Below, piece by piece: positions 39,741 to 48,475 of a stretch of 60,351 nt of DNA; the first letter of the stretch is position 1; each line of letters opens with the position of its first letter. The translations under genes and the position numbers were made by a program. The DNA lies in NCBI GenBank assembly GCA_045126815.1, contig JBGVPD010000071.1, positions 1 through 60,351 of the forward strand, written 5' to 3'. Below the pieces are notes generated by a model. It worked only from the letters and a program-made list of their open reading frames with translations, did not search any database and was not told where the DNA came from. The stretch is from RGIG1995 sp045126815. Its GTDB lineage: Bacteria > Bacillota > Clostridia > Oscillospirales > CAG-272.

Positions 39741-40148
39741 ATGATTTGCAGTAAAGTAAAAAAAATAATACTGTTTGCAGTTTTTGTGTTTGTGATAGCT
39801 TTATATTTAAGTGTGAACGTATTTGCATACAGTTACGGTTATTATTATGATGATGACTATGACTATGACTATGACTATGACGAATATTACACTGATTACG
39901 AGCCGGAGAACAAAGAAACAAATGTATTTGACTTAGAGAAAAATTTGTTGATATCAATAGCGGTCGGAGTGGCGATAGCGTTGATAATAACCGGCGTTAT
40001 GCGCTCAAAAATGAAAACCGTTAGATTTGTTAATACGGCTGGAAACTATATAAAACACGGCAGTATGAATATTACCCGAAGGCATGATATATATCTGTAT
40101 TCAACGGTAACTAAAATCCCTAAACCTCAAAATAACAAGAGAAAATAA
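39741..40148 (+). CDS. YdjH-like membrane protein lacking the TPM domain
   Basis: About 135 residues. A signal/membrane segment (about 8-28) leads to an outer Tyr/Asp repeat (YYYDDDYDYDYDYDEYYTDY), a second membrane helix (about 66-85, SIAVGVAIALIITGVM), then a C-terminal cytosolic piece, FVNTAGNYIKHGSMNITRRH, that resembles the tail of YgcG/YdjH proteins. The TPM domain that normally lies between signal and helix is missing, replaced by the acidic repeat. The start is ATG 41 of 397xx (39741) after GGGTGA; TTG 39729 is possible. Third gene of the ydj-like operon. Confidence 0.7.
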   Translation: MICSKVKKIILFAVFVFVIALYLSVNVFAYSYGYYYDDDYDYDYDYDEYYTDYEPENKETNVFDLEKNLLISIAVGVAIALIITGVMRSKMKTVRFVNTAGNYIKHGSMNITRRHDIYLYSTVTKIPKPQNNKRK

Positions 40149-40149
40149 A

Positions 40150-40194
40150 AAAATGCTATATGCAACAAGCAGTTGCGTATAGCATTATTTTTTG
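40150..40194. terminator. Terminator between the ydj-like operon and rarA
   Basis: AATGCTATA-TGCAAC pairs with GTTGCG-TATAGCATT around AAGCA, then ATTTTTTG. Confidence 0.85.
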
Positions 40195-41411
40195 TTTTTA
40201 ATGTTATCCCAGTAAGCTTTAGCCGCCAATTCCTGTTTGTTTTCTCCAAATTTGTAGTAGTTACCTGAAGCATCGTCGGGAAGGTACTTCTGTTCTACAT
40301 AATGATTTGGATAGTCGTGAGGATATTTGTATTCGTCATGGTATCTCGTTTGGAAAAGTCTTGGGGTAGACATACCGTTGCCTTTTTCGATATCCTCTTT
40401 GGCAAGGGCATACGCCATATATGCACTGTTAGACTTAGGACACGTTGCAAGGAATACAGTGGCGTTTGCCAGAGGAATACGAGCTTCGGGCATACCGAGA
40501 TTAAACGCGCTGTCGACACAACTTTTCACCATAACGGGAGCTAATGGATAAGCTAACCCTATATCTTCACTGGCGATAACCTGAAGTCTTCTGCAGGCAG
40601 ATATCATATCACCGCTCTCAAGTAATTTTACAAGATAGAAGACCGCAGCATCGGGATCGCTGCCACGTATTGATTTTTGAAGAGCAGAAAGCATATCGTA
40701 GTGATTGTCACCGTGTCTGTCGTATACAGCAGTTATTTCGGGGATAAATGAATCAATATGGTTAGGAGTAATTTCCGTATCGGCTGTCATATAAATGTTT
40801 TCAAGCGTATTCAGAGCGCGTCTTACGTCACCCGATGAGCATTTTGCAATTTGAAGGAGACAATCGTCGGTTGCTTTTATATTATTTTTCTTTTCTTCAT
40901 TTAATATTTCAAGACCTCTTTTGAGGGCAGGGAGCATATCTTCTTTTGTGACTGATTTAAATTCAAATACCGCAGAACGTGATAAGATCGAGTTATAAAT
41001 ATAGAAAAATGGATTTTCCGTTGTAGAGGCAATTAAAGTAATTCTGCCGTCTTCCATATATTCAAGAAGAGACTGCTGTTGCTTTTTGTTAAAATATTGT
41101 ATTTCATCCAGATAAAGCAATATACCGTTTGAACCAAAAAGGGTACCTGTTTGAGATATAATATCCTTTACGTCGCTTAAGGAAGCAGAGGTGGCATTAA
41201 GAGAGAACAACTTCATTCCGCTTTTTTTTGCAATAATATTAGCGGCTGTTGTTTTGCCTGTTCCGGGAGGACCGTAGAATATCATATTGGTTACGTAGTT
41301 ATTTTTATCCATTCGTGTAATGGCGCCGTTTTCACCGAAAAGATGCTTCTGACCAACCATTTCCGAAAAACTTTGCGGTCTTATTCTGTCTGCCAAAGGC
41401 TGATTACTCAT
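40185..41411 (-). CDS. rarA: Replication-associated recombination protein A (MgsA)
   Basis: A 408-residue AAA+ ATPase of the RarA/MgsA/WRNIP1 family. It starts PLADRIRPQSFSEMVGQKHL, with Walker A GPPGTGKTTAA, Walker B LYLDEIQYFNKKQQ, sensor 1 STTENPFFYI, and the C-terminal MgsA tetramer domain containing DPDAAVFYLVKLLESGD and SEDIGLAYPLA. It acts at stalled replication forks and at single-strand gaps. It has its own consensus promoter. Confidence 0.96.
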   Translation of the reverse strand: MSNQPLADRIRPQSFSEMVGQKHLFGENGAITRMDKNNYVTNMIFYGPPGTGKTTAANIIAKKSGMKLFSLNATSASLSDVKDIISQTGTLFGSNGILLYLDEIQYFNKKQQQSLLEYMEDGRITLIASTTENPFFYIYNSILSRSAVFEFKSVTKEDMLPALKRGLEILNEEKKNNIKATDDCLLQIAKCSSGDVRRALNTLENIYMTADTEITPNHIDSFIPEITAVYDRHGDNHYDMLSALQKSIRGSDPDAAVFYLVKLLESGDMISACRRLQVIASEDIGLAYPLAPVMVKSCVDSAFNLGMPEARIPLANATVFLATCPKSNSAYMAYALAKEDIEKGNGMSTPRLFQTRYHDEYKYPHDYPNHYVEQKYLPDDASGNYYKFGENKQELAAKAYWDNIKNKK

Positions 41412-41440
41412 AATATACCTCCTTTCAATATCATAATAGA

Positions 41441-41469
41441 ATTATACAGTCGATATCAAATATTGTCAA
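41441..41469 (-). promoter_or_regulatory. Promoter of rarA
   Basis: On the minus strand TTGACA (41469-41464), 17-nt spacer, TATAAT (41446-41441). Confidence 0.88.
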
Positions 41470-41488
41470 CCGAATTAGGTGTTTATCA

Positions 41489-42553
41489 TTATAATTTTAC
41501 TTCGCTTTTTGTTTCTGCCGAAGTATAGATAGCTTGTATGATCTTTGCAGATTTAATAACATAGTCGATGTGAGAAGGGAGCTTCTCGCCTGTTTCAACG
41601 CAGTTAACAAATGCTTGGATTTGGTTTTGGAACATTTCCATAAAGAGATTTGAGGTGTCAAACTCCGGTGTTTCTTCATAATACTTGCCATCTTTCGTTG
41701 TAAAGTATGTGAAGTCATTCCCATAACGCAAACGGATACCACCCTTGTCACCCATAAAGTCGATATACATTTCGCTACGAGCGATATTTTGAGCCCAAGC
41801 ACCGTTAAGAGAAATAGTAGGGCCGTTTGTTCTGACTATACCGGTAACCGATTCTTCAACGTCAAACGTTCCGTCAAGAACGGGAGGACCTGCCCACATA
41901 TTTCTGTATACGTAGTTAGGAATATCTTTGCCTAAACGCGAGAAAGTGTCTCCTGTGACCGATAAAGGAGTCGGATCACCCGTACAATACATAACGATAT
42001 CAATAAAGTGAATACCCATGTCAATAAGAACACCGCCGCCGGAAATAGACTTTGTTGTAAATGCGCCGCCAAGTCCGGGGATACCGCGGTGAGCGCGAAA
42101 TGAGGCGTAAACGTGAAAAACTTCACCAAGTTTTCCGTCTTCTATATATTTTTTAATCATATTAACGGGCTCGTTGAAACGGTTAACAACACCTATGTTA
42201 AGTGTCATACCCGTAGATTTTTGAGCTTGTTGCATCTTTAAAGCTTCGTCAAGATTTATAGCGGCAGGTTTTTCGCAAAGAACGTGTTTTCCTGCATTTA
42301 GAAAGTCTATGGCGATAGTTGAGTGAACTCTGTTTGGAGTGCATATAGATACTGCGTCAACTTCAGGGTCATTCAATATTTCTTTGTAATCTTTAACTGC
42401 AATTCCGCAACCGAATTTTTTAGTAGCGGCTATAGCCCTTTCTTCTATTATGTCGCAAAAATATTTGATTTCTGCGTTTTTGCATTTGAGGTATGATGGA
42501 ATGTGCGCTGTTTTTGCTATCGAACCGCATCCTATAATTGCTACTTTTACCAT
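41489..42553 (-). CDS. Gfo/Idh/MocA family oxidoreductase
   Basis: A 354-residue NAD(P)-dependent sugar or inositol dehydrogenase-type protein. The Rossmann motif is KVAIIGCGSIAKTAHIPSY, the nicotinamide-site Lys is in HVLCEKPAAINLDEA, and the C-terminal substrate domain contains SGGGVLIDMGIHFIDIVMY with the conserved Asp and His. The substrate is unknown. ATG 42553 is used since GGAG lies about 7 nt upstream. Monocistronic; no sugar operon is nearby. Confidence 0.92.
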   Translation of the reverse strand: MVKVAIIGCGSIAKTAHIPSYLKCKNAEIKYFCDIIEERAIAATKKFGCGIAVKDYKEILNDPEVDAVSICTPNRVHSTIAIDFLNAGKHVLCEKPAAINLDEALKMQQAQKSTGMTLNIGVVNRFNEPVNMIKKYIEDGKLGEVFHVYASFRAHRGIPGLGGAFTTKSISGGGVLIDMGIHFIDIVMYCTGDPTPLSVTGDTFSRLGKDIPNYVYRNMWAGPPVLDGTFDVEESVTGIVRTNGPTISLNGAWAQNIARSEMYIDFMGDKGGIRLRYGNDFTYFTTKDGKYYEETPEFDTSNLFMEMFQNQIQAFVNCVETGEKLPSHIDYVIKSAKIIQAIYTSAETKSEVKL

Positions 42554-42595
42554 AACTTTCTCCATAAGAAAATTTAAAAAATATTACTATTTTAA

Positions 42596-42624
42596 ATTTT
42601 ATATTAAATAGAAGGTAAAGTCAA
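42596..42624 (-). promoter_or_regulatory. Promoter of the Gfo/Idh/MocA gene
   Basis: On the minus strand TTGACT (42624-42619), 17-nt spacer, TAAAAT (42601-42596). Confidence 0.65.
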
Positions 42625-42656
42625 TAATTTTCCGGTTAAATAATGAAAAAATGCTA

Positions 42657-42685
42657 TTGCAATATGGAAAAAAATGTGATAGAAT
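42657..42685 (+). promoter_or_regulatory. Promoter of the folT-folC transcript
   Basis: TTGCAA (42657-42662), 17-nt spacer, TAGAAT (42680-42685), just before the THF aptamer. Confidence 0.7.
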
Positions 42686-42693
42686 AGATGCAC

Positions 42694-42800
42694 CACAGAG
42701 TAGGCAGATGAGCGTTAAGTGCTGATTGAACAGGGAGTTGTCAGTCGGACGAAAGCAGTTAATGTTGCGGTTCATCAGCCGCATCCCGCTGTTGCATATA
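42694..42800 (+). promoter_or_regulatory. Tetrahydrofolate (THF) riboswitch
   Basis: The conserved pieces of the THF aptamer are present in order: AGAGTAG near 42697, GCGTTAAGTG (42713-42722), GAACAGGGAGTTGTC, CGAA, GCGGTTCATCAGCCGCATCC and CGCT. The downstream genes, an ECF S component and folC, fit folate control. Confidence 0.92.
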
Positions 42801-42814
42801 TGAGTTGTATTATA

Positions 42815-42862
42815 CTTCCTCATTTTGTGGCTTTGGAATGCACAACGTGAGGAGGTTTTTTT
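42815..42862 (+). terminator. THF riboswitch terminator that also holds the folT SD
   Basis: CTTCCTCATTTTGTG (42815-42829) pairs with CACAACGTGAGGAGG (42841-42855), one mismatch and two G-T pairs, followed by seven Ts directly before the ATG. The 3' arm contains the Shine-Dalgarno GAGGAGG. Confidence 0.85.
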
Positions 42863-43402
42863 ATGAAAAAACAAAAAAATATAGCACTTTTCGGTAGTGT
42901 AAAGGTATTGGTTTTTGCGGCTTTTCTATGCGCCATAAGCGGTGTTATGAAGCTTATAGCGCCATCGGGTGATACATGGCGAATAAGTTTTGAGAATTTT
43001 CCGATATTGTTTGCAGGAATAACTTTAGGGCCGCTGATTGGCGGTGCTGTCGGTATAGCTTCTGACCTTTTAGGTTGTCTTTTCAAAGGATATGCAATCA
43101 ATCCTTTTATAACGTTAGCATCCATGATGATAGGTATTATATCGGGGATTACATTTAAGGCAATAAAGAGTAAAAAGAAGGAATTACCTATTATAACAGC
43201 TGTATTTTTAGGGCATATAATCAGCAATATGGTTATCAAAACCGTTGTTTTGTCAAAAATGTACGGAATGGCTTTGGAGGTCTTGATACCTGAACGAACC
43301 GTTACGTATCTTATTACCGCTTTAGCCGAAAGTATAATAATTATTATACTTTACAGAAATAACGCGATAAAAAACGGATTAGAAAGAGTGAAAACGAAAT
43401 GA
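42863..43402 (+). CDS. folT: ECF transporter S component, folate type
   Basis: A 179-residue S component with six helices. It begins with a basic segment and LVFAAFLCAISGVMKLIAPS, followed by RISFENFPILFAGITLGPLI, typical of FolT/QueT-like subunits. The THF riboswitch upstream and folC overlapping by 4 nt downstream identify folate as the likely substrate. The energising EcfAA'T module is elsewhere. Confidence 0.9.
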   Translation: MKKQKNIALFGSVKVLVFAAFLCAISGVMKLIAPSGDTWRISFENFPILFAGITLGPLIGGAVGIASDLLGCLFKGYAINPFITLASMMIGIISGITFKAIKSKKKELPIITAVFLGHIISNMVIKTVVLSKMYGMALEVLIPERTVTYLITALAESIIIIILYRNNAIKNGLERVKTK

Positions 43403-44679
43403 ATATTAAAGAAACGTTGGAATATATACATTCAGTTTGTTGGAAGGGAAGCCGTCCCGGACTTGAAAGAACGAGAGAACTTCTTGGGATGATGGGTAAT
43501 CCGCAAGATAGGCTCAAATATATTCACGTAGCGGGAACAAACGGCAAGGGTTCTGTCTGTTCAATGCTGTCAAGCGTGTTGAGAGAAGCGGGATACAAAA
43601 CGGGACTTTATACGTCGCCTTTTGTAAGATATTTCAACGAAAGAATGGTAATTGACGGTCAGATGATATCAGATGAAGAACTGTCTGAAGTTACAAGTTA
43701 CGTAAAGCAGTTTGCTGATAAAATGAGTGATGTACCGACTGAATTTGAACTTATAACCGCGATAGCTTTTGAGTATTTTAGCAGAAATAACTGTGATATA
43801 GTCGTGCTTGAAACGGGTATGGGCGGAAGACTGGATTCAACCAATATTATAAAAACTCCGGTTTTGTCGATAATTACGGGGATAGCGCTTGACCATACGG
43901 CTTATCTCGGCGATACGATACAAAAAATCGCAAGAGAAAAGGCAGGGATAATAAAGAATGGTATTCCTGTTGTTTTCGGCGGAAAGAGTATTGAAGCTTA
44001 CAATGCTATTTCGGAAGTTGCAATAGAGAAGGAGTCAAAGCTTTATACGTCTTCTTCCCAACACTTGTCAAATATTGAATTATCTTTATACGGATGTACG
44101 CTTGATTGTAATGAGTATAAGAAGCTTTTCGTTTCGCTTGTGGGCGATTATCAGCCGTCCAATATTGCAACTGTGCTTGAGAGTATTTCCGTTCTGAAAG
44201 GAGTAGGATATAATCTTAACGAAAGCGTTGTAAGAGGTGGTTTGGAAAAGGTTTATTGGCCGGCAAGGTTTGAGATTATAAACAAGGATCCTTTGATGAT
44301 ATATGACGGTGCGCATAACCCCGAAGGGTTAAGAGCTTGTATCGACAGTGTAAAAAGATTTTTCCCAAACAAAAAAGTAAATATTATATCGGGTGTAATG
44401 GCGGATAAAAACGTTGGGGAAATGTTGCCTGTTATTTCCGAGGTGGCAAATGAGGCTTTTACTGTAATACCTGATAATCCGCGTTCCATGGACAGCAAAT
44501 TGTATGCCGAGTATTTTATAAATTATGGGATAAATGCTTATCATTTTGACAGTATAGAAGAGGGTGTGAGAAACGCACTTTTGGCATCAAAAAGAGATGA
44601 CGTTCCGTTAATTGCACTAGGTACTTTATATATGTACGGCGACGTTATAGAGGCTCTTGAGAAAATAAACAATAAATAA
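43399..44679 (+). CDS. folC: Folylpolyglutamate synthase / dihydrofolate synthase
   Basis: A 426-residue Mur-ligase-fold enzyme that adds glutamate to folates, trapping them in the cell. The P-loop is YIHVAGTNGKGSVCSMLSSV, then TSPFVRYFNERMVIDG, the LETGMGGRLDSTN loop and the carbamylated-Lys region AREKAGIIK; the C-terminal domain has DGAHNPEGL. ATG overlaps the folT stop (ATGA), so translation is coupled, and both are under the THF riboswitch. Confidence 0.96.
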   Translation: MNIKETLEYIHSVCWKGSRPGLERTRELLGMMGNPQDRLKYIHVAGTNGKGSVCSMLSSVLREAGYKTGLYTSPFVRYFNERMVIDGQMISDEELSEVTSYVKQFADKMSDVPTEFELITAIAFEYFSRNNCDIVVLETGMGGRLDSTNIIKTPVLSIITGIALDHTAYLGDTIQKIAREKAGIIKNGIPVVFGGKSIEAYNAISEVAIEKESKLYTSSSQHLSNIELSLYGCTLDCNEYKKLFVSLVGDYQPSNIATVLESISVLKGVGYNLNESVVRGGLEKVYWPARFEIINKDPLMIYDGAHNPEGLRACIDSVKRFFPNKKVNIISGVMADKNVGEMLPVISEVANEAFTVIPDNPRSMDSKLYAEYFINYGINAYHFDSIEEGVRNALLASKRDDVPLIALGTLYMYGDVIEALEKINNK

Positions 44680-44682
44680 AAA

Positions 44683-44725
44683 ACAAAAAGGTGATAAGCT
44701 GATAGAAATGCTTTTCACCTTTTTT
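44683..44725. terminator. Terminator after folC
   Basis: AAAAAGGTGATAAGC pairs with GCTTTTCACCTTTTT, followed by TTAT; it lies between convergent genes. Confidence 0.8.
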
Positions 44726-45140
44726 ATCTGTTTGTATGAAGATTACCGTTTTTTAAATTCCAAATGTGGCGTATGTTTTTTTCGGAGATCATAACGTCTT
44801 TTTTGAAAAGCGTGATTTTAATGTCCGTTTCAAAAAAGTACTGATCTTTTAAGTCTCCCGACATTGTGAAATACAAATTAAACGGTTTATATCTGAAACG
44901 TTTTCTTGGACTGCTATCAGAGAGGTAATCTTTTTCCGCGTAGTTTTTAAAATCAATATCGATCCACTTTGAAAAGTTAGCAAGAAACTTTTCATAAAAA
45001 TCACTTATCTTTTTGCAAATGCTACCCGTTCCTTCAAAGGTCATAGTGTTATAGTAGACGATACCTATTGGGGTAGCATCGTGTTTGATCATATGTTTTT
45101 TTTCGTTTTGCGTGTAGGTGGGAATACATATATTTTTCAT
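44724..45140 (-). CDS. Hypothetical protein
   Basis: A 138-residue basic soluble protein I do not recognise. It has no signal peptide or membrane segment. The motif-like stretch VYYNTMTFEGTGSICKKISD and an FYEKF helix resemble the start of DUF3298/RsiV-type domains, but the match is weak. The rest is beta-rich and ends NLKNGNLHTNR. A single gene between folC and the Lrp gene. Confidence 0.65.
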   Translation of the reverse strand: MKNICIPTYTQNEKKHMIKHDATPIGIVYYNTMTFEGTGSICKKISDFYEKFLANFSKWIDIDFKNYAEKDYLSDSSPRKRFRYKPFNLYFTMSGDLKDQYFFETDIKITLFKKDVMISEKNIRHIWNLKNGNLHTNR

Positions 45141-45191
45141 AACAGTTCACTTTCGGTAAAGTAATGTAATAAAATATATGCACGAATAAAA

Positions 45192-45226
45192 AATAAATGC
45201 CAAGCATTTTTAATGCTCGGCAATTA
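45192..45226 (-). terminator. Terminator of the Lrp gene
   Basis: TGCCGAGCAT pairs with ATGCTTGGCA around a 5-nt loop (45198-45222), followed on the minus strand by TTTATTTTT. Confidence 0.8.
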
Positions 45227-45228
45227 TT

Positions 45229-45690
45229 TTATTTCTTTTTTGAAACAATGCTTTCGCTTTCGATTGTAATTCCACGGTTTTTAATGGGGGTGGAGAATAC
45301 GATCGTTGTTTGTGTTTTTCCAAATTTCTGGATTTCTCCGATGAACGCATCAAGTTCAAATGTTGACGGGAATGCCACTTTTAAAAGCATACTGTATTCA
45401 CCTGTGATAAAGTTGCATTCAAGCACGTTAGGGCACTTGTCTGCAAATTCATAAAACTCGGGCCTTTTTGCGCCTTCCATAGATATGTTGATGAAAGCGG
45501 TAATAAAACAACCGAGTTTGGCAGGATCAATTTCTGCTCTGTATCCCGTAATAACACCGTCGTTTTCAAGCTGTCTGATTCTTGCTGAAACTGCTGGAGA
45601 TGAGAGAAAGACTTTTTCTGCCAGAACTTTGAGAGGGGTGCGGGCATTTTTTTGAAGCATAGATAGAATCTGCTTATCTATATTGTCCAT
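45229..45690 (-). CDS. Lrp/AsnC family transcriptional regulator
   Basis: A 153-residue feast/famine regulator. An N-terminal HTH (DKQILSMLQKNARTPLKVLA, SSPAVSARIRQLENDGVITG) is linked to a RAM/ASNC ligand domain (about 65-140) with the CNFITGEYSMLLKV strand. It likely senses an amino acid and forms octamers. Regulated genes are unknown; no amino-acid gene is adjacent. Own promoter. Confidence 0.94.
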   Translation of the reverse strand: MDNIDKQILSMLQKNARTPLKVLAEKVFLSSPAVSARIRQLENDGVITGYRAEIDPAKLGCFITAFINISMEGAKRPEFYEFADKCPNVLECNFITGEYSMLLKVAFPSTFELDAFIGEIQKFGKTQTTIVFSTPIKNRGITIESESIVSKKK

Positions 45691-45729
45691 AACTGTTACT
45701 CCCTTTTTTGCTTATAAAACTACAATGCC

Positions 45730-45758
45730 ATTATAGTTGATAAAGCGACAAATTTCAA
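45730..45758 (-). promoter_or_regulatory. Promoter of the Lrp gene
   Basis: On the minus strand TTGAAA (45758-45753), 17-nt spacer, TATAAT (45735-45730). Confidence 0.75.
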
Positions 45759-45863
45759 GTATTTTTTTAAAAAAATGCTTTATCAAATTAATTGTTTTTG
45801 CAAAAAAACTTTAAGATATTAAAAAAACGAAATCTTTTTAATATAAATCAGCAAAAAGTTAAT

Positions 45864-48122
45864 TTAATTAAGTGGAAGTTCATACCCATTTTTTAAGAAA
45901 ATGATGTTTTTTGTGTTTGGGAGAGTGGTTTTATAGTGTTCAAAGATCTCTTTAGAGGGAAAAAACAGCGATACGTTATCCTTGAAAAAAAGACTTAAAC
46001 GGGCAGGATCACATTTTATACCGTACGTACCGAATATGTAATTATTTTGCGTATTAAAAAGTTTAGTAGCATATCCTTTTCCGTATACAGTTGAGTCAAA
46101 TCCGTAGCTGAAATAAACGTAAGAGCTGTTATTTGCAGAAAGGGTTACGGCTATTGAATCAGGCTTATATTCAGCACTTTTGGAAAGGTTTTCGACTTGT
46201 ATATCTACACCGTTGAAAGCTATTAAATTGTCGTATGGTACAATATCGATTTTGTATTCATTTGCGAGTGAAATGATTTGTTGTTTTATTACCTCATCAT
46301 ACTGTCCGTACGTTGTGGGGAGATATAAAGTTTCAATGTCGGTAACAGCCGATAAACGTTCGACCGACTTTAAATAGCGGTTGGTATAATCGGTTATAAT
46401 ATACCCGTTAAGTTGTGTTAGGTGATTGTTGTTAAGATGTAACTCAGCTAAAAGTGCATTTTGCGTATTTCCACCGGATATGTCTAAAAGAAGGGTTTTT
46501 CTGTTGCTTATTATTAGAAAAGATTGGCCTGAATATGATGTGGAATATATGGCTTTTTGTGTGTCTTTTGTGTTTGCAAAGTGGACATAAATACAAATAC
46601 TGAAAATCAGAATTGACACAATAAACGGAATGAAATAAACAGATTTATTTTTTGGATTTGTCAAAGAAATGATAAATAATGTAACTACCAAAAATATTAT
46701 AATATATTTAGAAAAACTGTAGTTTATTGATATGACAGGAGAAAAGTCGGAAAGTAGCTCTGCCAAAGTAAGCATAAGTTTAGCCGATAGATAGGGGATT
46801 AAAGATACCGAATGAGCTAGAGGTGGTATAAAGGAAAGACAGAGGAACACGGGGCAGGTGTACATAATAGCTAAGAGAAACGGTGTAAATAATATGTTTG
46901 AAATTGGAGAAAGAACAGCTATTTCACCGTAGGATATCCATATTGCAGGAATTGAGAATAAAACGGGGACGATGCCGAATAACAGCATAGACCATAGCTT
47001 TTTAAATGTTGTTTTAAGTAAAGAATGTTTTTCTTCGTTGTTTTGGTTATCAATAGATTTTTGTGTTACGGGAATGGCGACAGCCAATATTCCGTAGGTC
47101 GAAAGGAATGATAACCATAGACCTATATCAAAGACTGAGCATGGTGAGAAAAAGACGATCAACGCGACCGATGTGCAAAGCGAAGTTATTGAATCGTTGC
47201 TTTTTGAAATAAGGAAGGTAAGATAATAGATAATAAGCATTAAGGCTGCTCTTTTTACGGATGATGAAAATCCTGTCAGTCCTGCATAAGCAAATGTAAG
47301 AAAGATCATTAATACGTACTTTTTCTTTTTGTTTATGCTAAGTTTATCAATTATTAGGTCTAGGGTTGATATTAGAATTGAGAGATGAAGTCCGCTAACA
47401 GCGAGCATGTGGGATAGTCCCAGCTTTTGAAAATTGTATTTAGTGTGAGGGGAGAGTTTTGATTTGTTTCCCAATATTAACGCTTGTGATAAATTGTTTT
47501 CTTCACCTTTTATGTGTCTGTCGAATACCGAAGATAATGTGTTGTTAAGTTTGTCAAAGAAGTAGTTAGGGAATAATTTTACAAGAGTTTTATTATCGGT
47601 TATTTTATCTGTAACGTTTGCACTGATGAATATGCCGTTTGACAAGTTGGATATCCTGTTATCAGTTTCGTAGGTGTTGTTCTGGGAAAACATAACTTTT
47701 GCGCTGTATGAATAATAAAGCGGTGTATCAATGGTGCCTTGGAAAGTAATTGTTGCTTTAAAATTCGATCTATCATTATTTACAGAGGTTACTTTTACAG
47801 TGTATATAGAATAGGTATCGGAAACGTAATGTTCTTCTATGGGAATGAAATCAATGTAACATTCTTTGTCAACATAAGTTTGAATGTTGTTGTAGTTGAT
47901 GTCGAAATTTATTATAGAGATGAGTGAAGATATGAGTAATGGCGGAAGAACGAAAAATGTAACAAATTTGAAATTACGTTTTATTAAGAGAAATATGAAG
48001 AGAAGCAGAAAAAATGAAAAGAGAATTGTTTTGACTGTGAGACTAAAGTAGACAGAAATAAGTGTTGAGAAAAGAAAGAGACAACACGAGAAGGCAAAGG
48101 GACGAAGTTTCAAAGCTGTCAA
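45864..48122 (-). CDS. comEC: ComEC/Rec2 family DNA-uptake channel protein
   Basis: A 752-residue membrane protein. An N-terminal OB-like region (about 75-190) sits between the first helices. The ComEC core follows (about 210-500), with the diagnostic GLSHMLAVSGLHLSILI, FAYAGLTGFSSSVKRAALM and LWLSFLSTYGILAV. The C-terminal domain (about 530-752) aligns by order with the metallo-beta-lactamase region, but the HxHxDH metal motif is replaced (ITDYTNRYLKSVERL), so nuclease activity is probably lost. It would pass single-stranded DNA inward. TTG start 8 nt after AAGGAGG. comEA is not adjacent. Confidence 0.9.
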   Translation of the reverse strand: MTALKLRPFAFSCCLFLFSTLISVYFSLTVKTILFSFFLLLFIFLLIKRNFKFVTFFVLPPLLISSLISIINFDINYNNIQTYVDKECYIDFIPIEEHYVSDTYSIYTVKVTSVNNDRSNFKATITFQGTIDTPLYYSYSAKVMFSQNNTYETDNRISNLSNGIFISANVTDKITDNKTLVKLFPNYFFDKLNNTLSSVFDRHIKGEENNLSQALILGNKSKLSPHTKYNFQKLGLSHMLAVSGLHLSILISTLDLIIDKLSINKKKKYVLMIFLTFAYAGLTGFSSSVKRAALMLIIYYLTFLISKSNDSITSLCTSVALIVFFSPCSVFDIGLWLSFLSTYGILAVAIPVTQKSIDNQNNEEKHSLLKTTFKKLWSMLLFGIVPVLFSIPAIWISYGEIAVLSPISNILFTPFLLAIMYTCPVFLCLSFIPPLAHSVSLIPYLSAKLMLTLAELLSDFSPVISINYSFSKYIIIFLVVTLFIISLTNPKNKSVYFIPFIVSILIFSICIYVHFANTKDTQKAIYSTSYSGQSFLIISNRKTLLLDISGGNTQNALLAELHLNNNHLTQLNGYIITDYTNRYLKSVERLSAVTDIETLYLPTTYGQYDEVIKQQIISLANEYKIDIVPYDNLIAFNGVDIQVENLSKSAEYKPDSIAVTLSANNSSYVYFSYGFDSTVYGKGYATKLFNTQNNYIFGTYGIKCDPARLSLFFKDNVSLFFPSKEIFEHYKTTLPNTKNIIFLKNGYELPLN

Positions 48123-48160
48123 AGGGTAATCCTCCTTTCAAAAATTAGATTTATAAGAAG

Positions 48161-48189
48161 AATATACCATTTATATGAGTTTTTGTAAA
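48161..48189 (-). promoter_or_regulatory. Promoter of comEC
   Basis: On the minus strand TTTACA (48189-48184), 17-nt spacer, TATATT (48166-48161). Confidence 0.65.
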
Positions 48190-48270
48190 GAGAATGGGCT
48201 ATAATAATGAGGGATAAAAAAGCGGGAGAGATAAGAATGTATTGTTAACAAAAAATTCATATTCTTTCTA

Positions 48271-48299
48271 TTGCAAAACGAGAGAAAATGTGATATACT
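48271..48299 (+). promoter_or_regulatory. Promoter of tRNA-Ser
   Basis: TTGCAA (48271-48276), 17-nt spacer, TATACT (48294-48299). Confidence 0.7.
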
Positions 48300-48332
48300 A
48301 CGTGAAGTTGAATAGAAAAAGAAGTTCACCGA

Positions 48333-48423
48333 GGAGAAGTACTCAAGTTGGTGAAGAGGCGCCCCTGCTAAGGGTGTAGGTCGGGTAACCGGCGCGAGAG
48401 TTCAAATCTCTCCTTCTCCGCCA
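48333..48423 (+). tRNA. tRNA-Ser (GCU)
   Basis: A 91-nt class II tRNA. The acceptor stem GGAGAAG (48333-48339) pairs with CTTCTCC (48413-48419), G discriminator and encoded CCA. The anticodon loop CTGCTAA has anticodon GCU (48367-48369), reading AGC/AGU. A long variable arm (GTCGGGTAACCGGC-type) and TTCAAAT T-loop are present. It marks the border between core genes and the accessory region and may be an integration point. Confidence 0.96.
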
Positions 48424-48430
48424 AATAAGG

Positions 48431-48475
48431 AACAGTAGATTGATACAATCGTATCGACCTACTGTTTTCTTTTTA
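48431..48475 (+). terminator. Terminator of tRNA-Ser
   Basis: AACAGTAG..TTGATAC pairs with GTATCGA..CTACTGTT around AATC, followed by TTCTTTTTAT. Confidence 0.88.
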
